A stretch of 16,572 nt of DNA. It comes from Puniceicoccales bacterium (lineage in GTDB: Bacteria; Verrucomicrobiota; Verrucomicrobiia; Opitutales; JAIRKQ01). The DNA lies in NCBI GenBank assembly GCA_031270385.1, contig JAISXS010000038.1:1-16572 (forward strand), in the 5' to 3' direction. Each line of letters begins with the position of its first letter. Within the stretch, counting starts at the first letter, position 1. The notes below the pieces were generated by a model, which was given only the letters and a program-made list of their open reading frames with translations, ran no database searches and was not told the origin of the DNA. Position numbers and translations under genes: made by a program. Positions 1-6,490 of the stretch are shown in pieces.

Positions 1-90
1 CCCGCTTCGATAAACTCGATGTCATCTTCCTCGGTTTCGTTTCTCTTGCCCTCGTTCTAGAATTCCTTAGATAGCGTTAACACGCCCTAG
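1..90 (+). mobile_element. IS5-family insertion sequence, inward end (left copy)
   Basis: This is the 3' end of an insertion sequence whose remainder lies outside the window. It contains the last codons of a transposase, then the terminal inverted repeat (GTTAACACGCC, about 76-86), then CTAG at 87-90. Positions 1-91 are exactly the reverse complement of 16454-16544, so the right edge carries a second copy in the opposite orientation. Family assignment rests on the transposase C-terminus. CTAG fits the YTAR target known for IS5-group elements, but I cannot see the other IS end and so cannot confirm a duplicated target. Confidence 0.85.
3..74 (+). CDS. IS5-family transposase, C-terminal fragment (partial)
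   Basis: The frame starting at position 3 reads RFDKLDVIFLGFVSLALV and ends at a TAG at 72-74. The pattern (R-Y/F-D-K-L, then F-L-x-F/A-V-x-L-A, then a short hydrophobic end) is the typical C-terminus of IS5-family DDE transposases. Only 23 codons fall inside the window. The catalytic residues are outside it, so nothing can be said about activity. The identical frame is present in reverse at the right edge. Confidence 0.8.
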   Translation, partial: RFDKLDVIFLGFVSLALVLEFLR

Positions 91-1286
91 TTTGCGAAGG
101 CTGTTGATTTTTCAAGTTGGGAATCGGCTGTTTTAACGAGATATTTGCCAAAATCGACCAAGGCTATGAATTGTTTCTCCGCGTGAATAAACGTGCTGCG
201 GGCATAAGTTCCAAAGCAAAGTATATACCTGAGAACTGCTGCAAGATTCAATTTCTTACCGACGCTCCACTGCAATTGTTGTTTTTCACAAAACACTAAC
301 CACACGCCCCCTTTCACCGCTATTGCGAATGCCATCCACATGGTGTAAGCAACACACATCATCGGTGAACGACCAATGCCTCCGTTGCAATGGAACACAA
401 TTTTTCTTGATCCAGCAATACTGTTAATGTCTCTCATGAGGAAAAACATTTGTTCCGTGGAAAAGGCCTCATTGCCTTCGAGGTCACGGACGCGAATATA
501 TTTCACTCCATGCCATTTTCTCTCAACACAGATTTCAACATCCATATGATAACGCATTGGAACGCCATTCGTTTCTATACCTGATGAAAGCGGTGTTTTG
601 TTTCCGAATATGCGCAAACAATTCGGATTTTTATCTGCTATATCACCAATATATAGTCGCTCGTTTTTATAATTTTGAAAATCTACGATTGTTCCGATGC
701 CCTCCTCGACAATAGCCTCAAAAAATGGTCTCACTACATCGTATTCCATACCCAGTTCCGCTGGGGAAATAGATACGCTGTACGAGGCTGTGATGCGCGA
801 AAAATCACTCTGGTTGGGACCGTGCCGTCCACCCTGTATCTCCGGGAAGTTACATGCTCGACCACATCCTTTACTGCCTTTAATGCCGTGTATATCGTAC
901 AGACTGAGTTTTTTCTGTGTATGCAGATTGGAGTGCAAGATGCCGGTTATGTGCGTTGCGTTCGGATAAGCAGTTTGGGACATTTTTTGCACCTCGATAA
1001 GCGAAGTCCTACCACCCCACGCCCACACACAGCGCCATTGTAGCCGCCGTCCACATGGTGTAAGCGACACACATCGTCTGTGCACGACCGAGTCCTCCGT
1101 CGCAATGGAATCACGGCCTGCCAACCCATTTTTATCGGAAATGACGGAAAGTAAAATTTCCCAAGCAATTTTTTTCATCTCTTCAGTTTGTAAATCTTCG
1201 TTTAGCACCAGGCAATACGTAGCGACAATTTCAATGTGAAGCGACGTATCCGATGTCGCGACGGCGTACAACCTTTCCAATATCAA
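87..1286 (-). CDS. Tyrosine-phosphatase-like protein (effector candidate), 5' end disrupted
   Basis: This 399-codon frame carries a protein tyrosine phosphatase signature, VFHCNGGIGRSP, near residues 302-313: a Cys-X5-Arg loop followed by Ser. About 40 residues before it, VRDLEGNEAFS sits where the general-acid (WPD) loop of the family would be. The upstream part (about 110-260) shows a weak resemblance to the PTP core fold. PTPs of this kind are eukaryote-like and in bacteria are often secreted effectors; secretion here is inference. No ATG opens the frame: it begins at a TTG at 1286, and four codons upstream in the same frame is a TAG. It overlaps by four bases the end of a proline-rich frame (1283-1831) that is probably the lost N-terminus. 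An extra phosphatase-loop copy lies at 1031-1111 in another frame. The frame ends in a TAG that is part of the CTAG at the IS junction. Probably a decayed or frameshifted gene. Confidence 0.6.
   Translation of the reverse strand: MILERLYAVATSDTSLHIEIVATYCLVLNEDLQTEEMKKIAWEILLSVISDKNGLAGRDSIATEDSVVHRRCVSLTPCGRRLQWRCVWAWGGRTSLIEVQKMSQTAYPNATHITGILHSNLHTQKKLSLYDIHGIKGSKGCGRACNFPEIQGGRHGPNQSDFSRITASYSVSISPAELGMEYDVVRPFFEAIVEEGIGTIVDFQNYKNERLYIGDIADKNPNCLRIFGNKTPLSSGIETNGVPMRYHMDVEICVERKWHGVKYIRVRDLEGNEAFSTEQMFFLMRDINSIAGSRKIVFHCNGGIGRSPMMCVAYTMWMAFAIAVKGGVWLVFCEKQQLQWSVGKKLNLAAVLRYILCFGTYARSTFIHAEKQFIALVDFGKYLVKTADSQLEKSTAFAN
1031..1111 (-). repeat. Extra, out-of-frame copy of the phosphatase active-site loop
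   Basis: In a frame different from the surrounding 87-1286 frame, the minus strand reads FHCDGGLGRAQTMCVAYT and runs to a stop (TAG) near 1013-1020. It is clearly homologous at DNA level to 318-397 (active-site loop of the long frame) and to about 2740-2815 (damaged paralogue). The loop keeps Cys-X5-Arg but has Ala in place of the Ser after Arg. Its presence inside another phosphatase gene, out of frame, points to duplication or gene conversion followed by decay. Confidence 0.7.
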
Positions 1287-1831
1287 CGCCGTTCGCTATT
1301 GTACCGGATGGGCAAAAGAAAACAAATAATTTTGCATATGAGATTAATAGCACGCGCTAACAATGGTGTTGATTCCGGCGGCTGGGGCGAACGAGCACGT
1401 AACGAAGAAGGAGGCGTGGGCCTCGGCTGCGTTCCCTGCAAAGCAAGAGAAGAAAGCTCATGTCCCCGATACGCGTCTGTCGGCACCAACGACCGTGACG
1501 AACGAGTATGTGACGAAGAAGGAGGCGTGGGCCTCGGCTGCGTTCCCTGCGGCTGTCCCTGCAAATCAAGTTCATATGCACGAGAAGAAAGCACACGTCG
1601 CCGATAAACGCCTGTCAATGCCGGCGGTTCGGACGGAGCATTATGTAAAAATACTGGCGGAAATACTTTTAGAGTGGGAAGTGACATTTCTACGTTAGAA
1701 GACGCACGTTGCTGGTAAGCGTCTGTCAATGCCGGCGGTTCGGACGGAGTATTAAACACTGGCTTAGATACTAGAATGTGGAGTAGCACTTGTGCGTCGT
1801 TGTTATTCTTAGTTACTTGAATATTTGTCAT
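1283..1831 (-). CDS. Pro/Ser-rich repeat protein, likely the N-terminal part of the phosphatase gene
   Basis: A 182-codon frame starting at ATG 1831 and ending at TGA just past the TTG that opens the phosphatase frame. The product is low-complexity and probably disordered. It carries repeated modules: TPSEPPALTDAYQQR, APSEPPALTGVYRRR and the more distant VPTDAYRGHELSS, plus two near-identical QGTQPRPTPPSS blocks. These modules also occur in the paralogous locus at 2812-3129, whose start aligns (MTNIQVT here, MINTKIT there), supporting this start codon. No N-terminal signal peptide is visible. The neighbouring frame and the paralogue (repeats followed by phosphatase loop) suggest one original protein: disordered repeat N-terminus plus phosphatase domain. 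Function of the repeats is unknown. Confidence 0.55.
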   Translation of the reverse strand: MTNIQVTKNNNDAQVLLHILVSKPVFNTPSEPPALTDAYQQRASSNVEMSLPTLKVFPPVFLHNAPSEPPALTGVYRRRVLSSRAYELDLQGQPQGTQPRPTPPSSSHTRSSRSLVPTDAYRGHELSSLALQGTQPRPTPPSSLRARSPQPPESTPLLARAINLICKIICFLLPIRYNSERR

Positions 1832-2009
1832 AAAGTTTCAATATTTCGGCATAGCAGTTATAAACAAAAATGCCAATAGCAATCAAAAAATTTGTGTTTT
1901 GCAATTTTAAGCGCGGTTATTTGTTGTTGCGCGAAATCTTCTATTTTAAATTTTTGACGTTTTTGCCAAAAAAGTAGCTTTACAAGATATGAAACATAAC
2001 CGAGGCAAC
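1829..2009 (-). repeat. Duplicated upstream region of the effector-like gene, copy 1
   Basis: About 180 bp running from the ATG at 1831 upstream is closely related to 3127-3314, which lies in the same position relative to the paralogous gene. Long shared words include the run around 1890-1911 (matching about 3182-3212) and CTTTACAAGATATGAAACAT near 1978. On the minus strand TTGCAA, 17 bases, TGCTAT could be a weak sigma-70-like promoter in copy 1; this is only suggestive. Conservation of the whole block suggests it was duplicated with the gene and may carry its promoter and leader. Confidence 0.75.
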
Positions 2010-2027
2010 GTGGCACTATGGATCGTG

Positions 2028-2131
2028 TATAGCCGTCACACTCAGCAAAGGCATCTTATTCAACGATATTTGGTGGGGAAGTTCTCTTTTTTATAAAGAA
2101 AAGCACGCCCTTCTCAGGCGAAATAGCTATA
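2028..2131. repeat. MITE-like inverted-repeat element, 104 bp (type 1)
   Basis: Bounded by TATA at both ends. The left end reads TATAGCCGTCACACTC and the right end is CGAAATAGCTATA. The interior contains TTCAACGATATTTGG and a TTTTTTATAAAGAAAAG core. It is very similar to the reverse complement of 11088-11191 and to the other 103-104 bp copies at 9737, 10242, 10482 and 10855. Confidence 0.85.
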
Positions 2132-2165
2132 CACAATTTCGACAAACAAACCTATAAAGATGCCG

Positions 2166-2228
2166 TAGTAATCTTTCTCGAAAAAAAGCACACTCTCCAT
2201 TCCAAAAAACGGGAATTTCTCCGTTATA
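2166..2228. repeat. MITE-like element, short variant (about 63 bp)
   Basis: Starts TAGTAATCTTTCTCG and ends CCGTTATA. It is nearly the same as the adjoining 2225-2289 copy (shared words TCCATTCCAAAAAACGGGAA and TCTATTCCAAAAAAACGGGAA respectively, one base longer in the second). The two share the TATA at 2225-2228, as if one inserted at the edge of the other. Confidence 0.7.
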
Positions 2229-2289
2229 GTTATCTTCCTCGAGAAAAGCACATTCTCTATTCCAAAAAAACGGGAATCTTTCTGCTATA
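2225..2289. repeat. MITE-like element, short variant (65 bp)
   Basis: Runs TATAGTTATCTTCCTCGAG to TTTCTGCTATA. It matches the start of the truncated copy at 11292 (TATAGTTATCTTCCTCGA) and the inner part of the 9946 copy (the CCCGTTTTTTGGAATAGA stretch in reverse). It shares terminal TATA with its neighbours on both sides. Confidence 0.75.
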
Positions 2290-2368
2290 GTCGTCTTACT
2301 TGAAAAAGGCATGCTACTCAACGATATTTAACGGAAAAACGGAAATTTTGCCGCTAAATATCGCTATA
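2286..2368. repeat. MITE-like element, 83 bp, left arm of a large palindrome
   Basis: Starts TATAGTCGTCTTACTTG and ends ATCGCTATA. Its first 47 bases after the leading TA (2288-2334) are the reverse complement of 2420-2466 with two mismatches, so it pairs with the neighbouring element. Confidence 0.8.
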
Positions 2369-2466
2369 ATTGTTTCGCTCGAGAAGGGCGCGCTTTCCTT
2401 TATAAAAAGGAAAATTTCTCCGTTAAATATCGTTGAATAGCATGCCTTTTTCAAGTAAGATGACTA
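2365..2466. repeat. MITE-like element, about 102 bp, hybrid ends, right arm of palindrome
   Basis: Begins TATAATTGTTTCGCTCGAG (the GTTTCG end seen in type 1 copies) and finishes AAGTAAGATGACTA (the GTCTTA end seen in type 2 copies). It is therefore a chimera of the two end types. The core TTTCCTTTATAAAAAGGAAA is a self-complementary hairpin. The final TA is followed by CCGG, so the usual second TA is missing on this side. Confidence 0.75.
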
Positions 2467-2516
2467 CCGGAATCCGATCCACGGACTCCGGCACTTCGAT
2501 CCATTCCTACAATCGC

Positions 2517-3129
2517 CTAATTCGCGGCTGGCTGCGGATCTGGCAAAATTTGTTCTTGGTTGCTAACGAGGTATTCGGCAAAGTCGACTAAGGCTTCGAA
2601 TTGTTTGCTCGTTTGAATAAACGTGCTGCGGGCATAAGTTCCATGGCAAAGCGTATACTTGAGAACAGTTGCAAGATTCAACTTTCCACCAACGTTCCGC
2701 TGCAATTGTTGTTCTTCACCAAACACTAACCCCACGTCACCTTCCAGCGCCATCGTAGCTGCCACCCATATGGTATAAGCAACACACATCATCGGTGCAC
2801 GACCTAGGCCCCCATGATCGAGAAAAAAGCGTACGTCGTCGACTCGTGCCTGCCTGTTCCAGCGATTCGGGCGGAGAAAAGAACACCGGCTAAACCTCTC
2901 TTAGTGGTAGCGGAGCACGTAACGAAGGTGTTGGTTGCGGCTGCGTGCTCGTAAATACCGGCGGCTGTGCCTGGTGAGGAAGTGGTTGTGGAGAAAACGC
3001 ACGTCGCTGACTCGTGTCTGCCGGTGCCGGCGGTTCGGACGGAGTACTGGGTGACGGTAAAAATATTCTTAGAGCGGTAAGCGGTGTTCGTGTGTCGTGG
3101 TCATCACAAGTTATTTTTGTATTTATCAT
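2517..3129 (-). pseudogene. Damaged paralogue of the Pro-rich/phosphatase gene
   Basis: Reading from ATG 3129, the frame starts MINTKITCDDHDTRT and runs through Pro-rich modules (STPSEPPAPADTSQRR, then PHQAQPPVFTSTQPQPTP) to a TAG at 2890. Beyond that stop the same frame holds another module (FFSPPESLEQAGTSRRR) to about 2815. A different frame then continues as the phosphatase C-terminal part: GGLGRAPMMCVAYTIW, then VGLVFGEEQQLQ, then TYARSTFIQ, ending PQPAAN and a TAG at 2517-2519. Compared with 87-1831 the gene lacks most of the phosphatase core. The junction falls inside the active-site loop: His is followed directly by Gly-Gly, so the catalytic Cys is gone. It is almost certainly non-functional as a phosphatase. 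The two Pro-rich N-termini and two C-terminal tails diverge clearly, so the duplication is not recent. Confidence 0.75.
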
Positions 3130-3314
3130 AAAATTCCAATCTTTCGACGTAGCAGTTATGAGTAAAAACACAAATGACAATTAAAAAATTTGTGTTTTGC
3201 AATTTTAAGCGCAATTATTTGTTATTGAGTAAAATTTTCTGTTTCAAATTAAAATTCTTGACGTTTTTCCCAAAAAGACTAGCTTTACAAGATGCGAAAC
3301 ATAACCAAGATAAC
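3127..3314 (-). repeat. Duplicated upstream region of the effector-like gene, copy 2
   Basis: Homologous to 1829-2009 over its full length. It sits just upstream of the ATG of the damaged paralogue (3129, minus strand). Shared features include the AATTTGTGTTTTGCAATTTT run and CTTTACAAGAT followed by GAAACATAACC. It ends about 45 bases before the probable psd start, so the psd upstream region abuts a duplicated, divergently oriented promoter-like block. Confidence 0.75.
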
Positions 3315-3359
3315 TGATATCCATTGACTTTTTTCCAATGGGAACTACCATCGGCCACC

Positions 3360-4250
3360 GTGAGGCAGACGTTGTTCTACAATCGTTACACGAAGGCAGT
3401 CGAAAGCGAGGACATACCGCTGGGGATACTCATGAGTCTGGCCTGTAAGACCACTATAGGAAAACTAACCACTGCGGCATTGCTGAAACGCAAGATATTT
3501 GCTCTCATACTCGGAGCATGGGCATCACGCTCAAGAAGTAGGGCACGCATCGACCCTTTCATAGAAAAATTTAGATTGAAGAGAGATTCCTTTGAAAAAA
3601 AATCCGAAGAGTTCGTGTCATTCAACGATTTTTTCTATAGAAAACTAAAACCATCGGCCAGGCCAATTGCTCCGCAGTTGAATGTCATAGTTTCTCCCGC
3701 AGACGGCCGTCACCTGGCATATAACGACATGGAAAATTTTTCTCCATTTTTCATAAAAGGGGAAAGTATTTCCGTTGAGGAACTGATAGTTGATAAACAT
3801 GTCGCCCATAAATTTACAAATGGGAGCATTTTGATATCGAGACTATGCCCGACGGATTACCACAGATTCCATTTCCCAGTTTCCTGCGTGCCAGCAAAAA
3901 CATTTCTCATCAAAGGACAGTATAAATCGGTCCATCCGACGGCGATGGCTGGGCGCATGGAAACGTTTTTGAAAAACAAGCGCATGTCAACGGTGTTGCA
4001 CACGGAAACATGCGGAGATATCCTAATGGTTGAAATCGGAGCGATGGGAATCGGCACAATTAGGCAAACGTTTTCCCCCGGGAAATCAGCATTAAAAGGG
4101 GACGAAAAAGGATACTTCGAAATCGGTGGCTCAACGGTAATTCTCATATTTGAGAATGGGCGCATAAAATTTTCAGAAGACATCCTGGAAAAAACGTCCG
4201 GTGGCATTGAGACTTACATTCTCATGGGCGATGAAATCGCGACGTTCTGA
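3360..4250 (+). CDS. psd: Phosphatidylserine decarboxylase
   Basis: Converts phosphatidylserine to phosphatidylethanolamine at the inner membrane. The proenzyme cleaves itself at a Gly-Ser bond to create the pyruvoyl cofactor. Family landmarks (296-residue numbering from GTG 3360) are FNDFFYRKLKPSARPI, then VSPADGR with the catalytic Asp at 115, PTDYHRFHFP with His 168/171, GDILMVEIGAMGIG, and FEIGGST with the cleavage Ser at 258, followed by a short alpha chain ending GIETYILMGDEI. The GGST form and the overall pattern resemble the Chlamydia/Clostridium-type enzyme. The frame is open to a TTG at 3324, but family members begin just before YNR, so the GTG at 3360 fits better; no convincing Shine-Dalgarno is seen for either. 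The TGA overlaps the ATG of the next gene by one base, implying co-transcription. Confidence 0.92.
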   Translation: MRQTLFYNRYTKAVESEDIPLGILMSLACKTTIGKLTTAALLKRKIFALILGAWASRSRSRARIDPFIEKFRLKRDSFEKKSEEFVSFNDFFYRKLKPSARPIAPQLNVIVSPADGRHLAYNDMENFSPFFIKGESISVEELIVDKHVAHKFTNGSILISRLCPTDYHRFHFPVSCVPAKTFLIKGQYKSVHPTAMAGRMETFLKNKRMSTVLHTETCGDILMVEIGAMGIGTIRQTFSPGKSALKGDEKGYFEIGGSTVILIFENGRIKFSEDILEKTSGGIETYILMGDEIATF

Positions 4251-5233
4251 TGGAAATCGCCGACAACGTTGTTTTCCAGGAGAATGGCCCGATCGCTCGG
4301 TTCATCGACAAAATTCTCGTGGATGCGGTTGCTTTGGGGGCATCTGACATCCATTTTGAGATCTTCGACTGTAAATTCGTCCTCCGCTATCGCATCGATG
4401 GAAGATTGGTGACGCTGGATAATTGTGACAACGAAATCGCCAGACCGGTATTTTCGCGATTAAAAGTGTTGGCGAACTTGAACATCGCCGAAACGAGGTT
4501 GCCCCAGGATGGTAGCATTGCCCGCACAATGAACGGCAACGAAATTGAATTTAGAATTTCGTGTTTGCCGACGCAATTCGGAGAGAGTATTGTCCTGCGC
4601 GTGCTAAACAACAGTGTAAATTCCTTTGCACTGGATGACTTGATGCACAACGAACATGACCTGAGAAATTTCCTAAAAAGTGTGGCTAGCAGGAGCGGAT
4701 TGACGCTATTCGTTGGTCCGACTGGCTGCGGAAAATCCACCACATTGTACAGCGTTCTGCGGGAGATAAATGGTGATGGCATAAAGATTTTGACATGCGA
4801 AGAGCCCGTCGAGCAAAGAATTTACGGACTTTCACAGAGTAACGTAAACAGCGATGTCGGATTCACATTTGCCAACGCGTTGCGGGCATTTTTACGCCAT
4901 GACCCAGATGCAATATTTGTCGGCGAAATCAGGGACAGTGAAACCGCGGAATTGGCGATTCGGGCTGCCATAACCGGCCACTGCGTGCTATCGACACTCC
5001 ACGCAAACAACGCAATTGGTGCCGTCCCAAGACTCATCGACCTTGGGGTCGACAAAACCATGGTCGCCGAGGCCCTGCTCTGTGTGGTGTACCAGCAATT
5101 GGAAAAAACTCACGAACGGAAAACTTCCAATGAACCAGGTCGCCATGCCGTGTTCGATGCGCTGTTCGTCGACGACGCAACAAGGCGGGCAATCAAGGTG
5201 GGAGATTTCACGCCGAAAAAAATGAATGCTTGA
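4250..5233 (+). CDS. gspE: Type II secretion/type IV pilus ATPase (GspE/PilB family), minimal form
   Basis: A hexameric cytoplasmic ATPase that would power pseudopilus or pilus assembly with the GspF platform protein encoded nearby. Visible motifs are the N2-domain start (ASDIHFEIF, 31-39; RLPQDGSI, 83-90), Walker A GPTGCGKST (156-164), Asp box LTCEEPVEQRI (181-191), Walker B around LRHDPDAIFVGEIRD (215-229) and the His box TGHCVLSTLHANNA (242-255). At 327 residues it is much shorter than usual (often 400-570): the N1 domain is absent and no CxxC zinc-binding pairs are visible in the C-terminal region. The core catalytic motifs are complete, so it may still be active. It starts with an ATG that overlaps the psd stop, and the CPBP gene follows within a few bases. 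Confidence 0.93.
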   Translation: MEIADNVVFQENGPIARFIDKILVDAVALGASDIHFEIFDCKFVLRYRIDGRLVTLDNCDNEIARPVFSRLKVLANLNIAETRLPQDGSIARTMNGNEIEFRISCLPTQFGESIVLRVLNNSVNSFALDDLMHNEHDLRNFLKSVASRSGLTLFVGPTGCGKSTTLYSVLREINGDGIKILTCEEPVEQRIYGLSQSNVNSDVGFTFANALRAFLRHDPDAIFVGEIRDSETAELAIRAAITGHCVLSTLHANNAIGAVPRLIDLGVDKTMVAEALLCVVYQQLEKTHERKTSNEPGRHAVFDALFVDDATRRAIKVGDFTPKKMNA

Positions 5234-5235
5234 GT

Positions 5236-6054
5236 ATGCCGCCGCGGTCACCACGATGGTGGCCCGTGTCTGTCGAGTACCGCGACCTTTTTCACTGTGC
5301 ACTATGCATTCTTTGTGGTGGCGTGATTTTTAACGCGACTTGGAGGCCAAACGGAGACGTTGGAGTACGCGGCGTTGATTCAACTCTCGCGGTTGCCTGG
5401 TTTCCTGTGTTGCTATTTGCCGCCTGCGCCAAACATTTGCTTCGTTCGATCACTGATACAGCCGCCGCTGGGCCAACATACGAGCTCGCCACGGCGCTCG
5501 TAGCTGGGATATTGATTTTAGCTGTTGTCCTAATTTTCGCAAAATCAACGCGCCTTTTTTCCGATGACATTCCAAAGTTTCAGCACTCTTTGCCGCTGAG
5601 GATTTGTGCTGCGATTCGCAATTTTGTACCGACATTTATCATAGTTGAGACATTCGGCTACGCCTGGCACGTTTTCCTAATGAATTTCAACGCCAACGAT
5701 CTGCGTGTTCAGGATGTTTACAAGACGTTGATCGAAACAAACAGCGTGCTGCCGACGTCCCTGATTCTTATACGCGTGGTAATCGTCACACCAATCGTAG
5801 AGGAAATAATTTTTCGCGGATTAATGTACAAAGCATTGAAAAATTCGATCGGCAAATTTTTTGGCAGTGCAACGGTCGCGCTAATTTTTGCGTTGTTACA
5901 CTGGAACGTCCGGGCGTTTTTGCCGATGTTCGTACTCAGCGTGTGTTTGGCGAGGATCTACGAACGCGATTCCGACATAGCCGAGCCGATCATCGTCCAC
6001 GCTACATTCAATGGAATCAACGCGGTCCTAGCGAAAGTACTGCCACATGGATGA
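5236..6054 (+). CDS. CPBP-family intramembrane metalloprotease
   Basis: A polytopic membrane protein with the CPBP (Abi/Rce1-like) signature. In 274-residue numbering from the TTG at 5230 it shows the EExxxR motif in PIVEEIIFRG (Glu191, Glu192, Arg196), the F-x3-H motif in FALLHWN (His224) and HATFN (His257, Asn261). Hydrophobic segments are clear at about 24-36, 52-72, 86-104, 130-150, 176-190 and 212-242. These residues form the metal-binding active site in the family. The substrate is unknown: bacterial members range from bacteriocin self-immunity to prenyl-protein-type processing. I prefer the ATG at 5236 to the TTG at 5230, which overlaps the gspE stop. The 3' end overlaps tsaE by eight bases. 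Membership in the psd-gspE-tsaE run looks like conserved operon packing rather than a shared pathway. Confidence 0.88.
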   Translation: MPPRSPRWWPVSVEYRDLFHCALCILCGGVIFNATWRPNGDVGVRGVDSTLAVAWFPVLLFAACAKHLLRSITDTAAAGPTYELATALVAGILILAVVLIFAKSTRLFSDDIPKFQHSLPLRICAAIRNFVPTFIIVETFGYAWHVFLMNFNANDLRVQDVYKTLIETNSVLPTSLILIRVVIVTPIVEEIIFRGLMYKALKNSIGKFFGSATVALIFALLHWNVRAFLPMFVLSVCLARIYERDSDIAEPIIVHATFNGINAVLAKVLPHG

Positions 6055-6478
6055 GTTAGTCGGCAGCGAAGTGATTTGCAAGACAGCGGAAGAAACCAGA
6101 GCATTTGGTATGCGCTTCGCAAAATTTCTTCCACCAAACCAATTCGTGGCACTTGTCGGGGATCTCGGGAGTGGCAAAACCACATTCGTCAGAGGGATGG
6201 CAGCCGGATTCGGTATCCACGCCGCCGTAACCAGCCCGTCGTTCAATATTTTGAACACATATTCTGGAAACGCTACCCTGCTCCACGCCGATGCCTATCG
6301 ACTCGACGGCACGGAATACGCCTCTAGCAGCCTGATGCTGGAAGATTTTCTGACAGAACCGTATTGCCTGGTCGTGGAATGGCCGGAACGCCTCCACGGT
6401 TTCCTTGAAACGTGCGATTTTATCATAACCTTTGAACTTTCCGGCAAATACAGAAAAATCACCGCAAAAAAAACCTAA
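6047..6478 (+). CDS. tsaE: tRNA threonylcarbamoyladenosine biosynthesis ATPase TsaE
   Basis: An ATPase of the t6A tRNA-modification machinery that works with TsaB and TsaD on tRNAs decoding ANN codons. The 143-residue product matches the family in length and motifs: Walker A GDLGSGKTT (38-46), TSPSFNILNTY (62-72, the switch region), LLHADAYRL (78-86) and VVEWPER (109-115). The ATG lies inside the end of the CPBP gene, eight bases overlapping, so translation is probably coupled. It ends 12 bases from the convergent gspF gene. tsaB and tsaD are not in this window. Confidence 0.93.
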   Translation: MDELVGSEVICKTAEETRAFGMRFAKFLPPNQFVALVGDLGSGKTTFVRGMAAGFGIHAAVTSPSFNILNTYSGNATLLHADAYRLDGTEYASSSLMLEDFLTEPYCLVVEWPERLHGFLETCDFIITFELSGKYRKITAKKT

Positions 6479-6490
6479 TTTCATTCGCTA

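Noticed and set aside
1236..1698. Plus-strand frames with repeated Val-Thr-Lys-Lys-Glu-Ala-Trp modules (1236-1607, 1363-1698)
   Set aside because: They are antisense shadows of the minus-strand Pro-rich repeats, whose paralogous locus conserves start codon and module order.
3324..3359. TTG at 3324 as psd start
   Set aside because: It adds 12 residues not seen in the family. The GTG at 3360 places the start just before the conserved YNR, though neither site has a good ribosome site.
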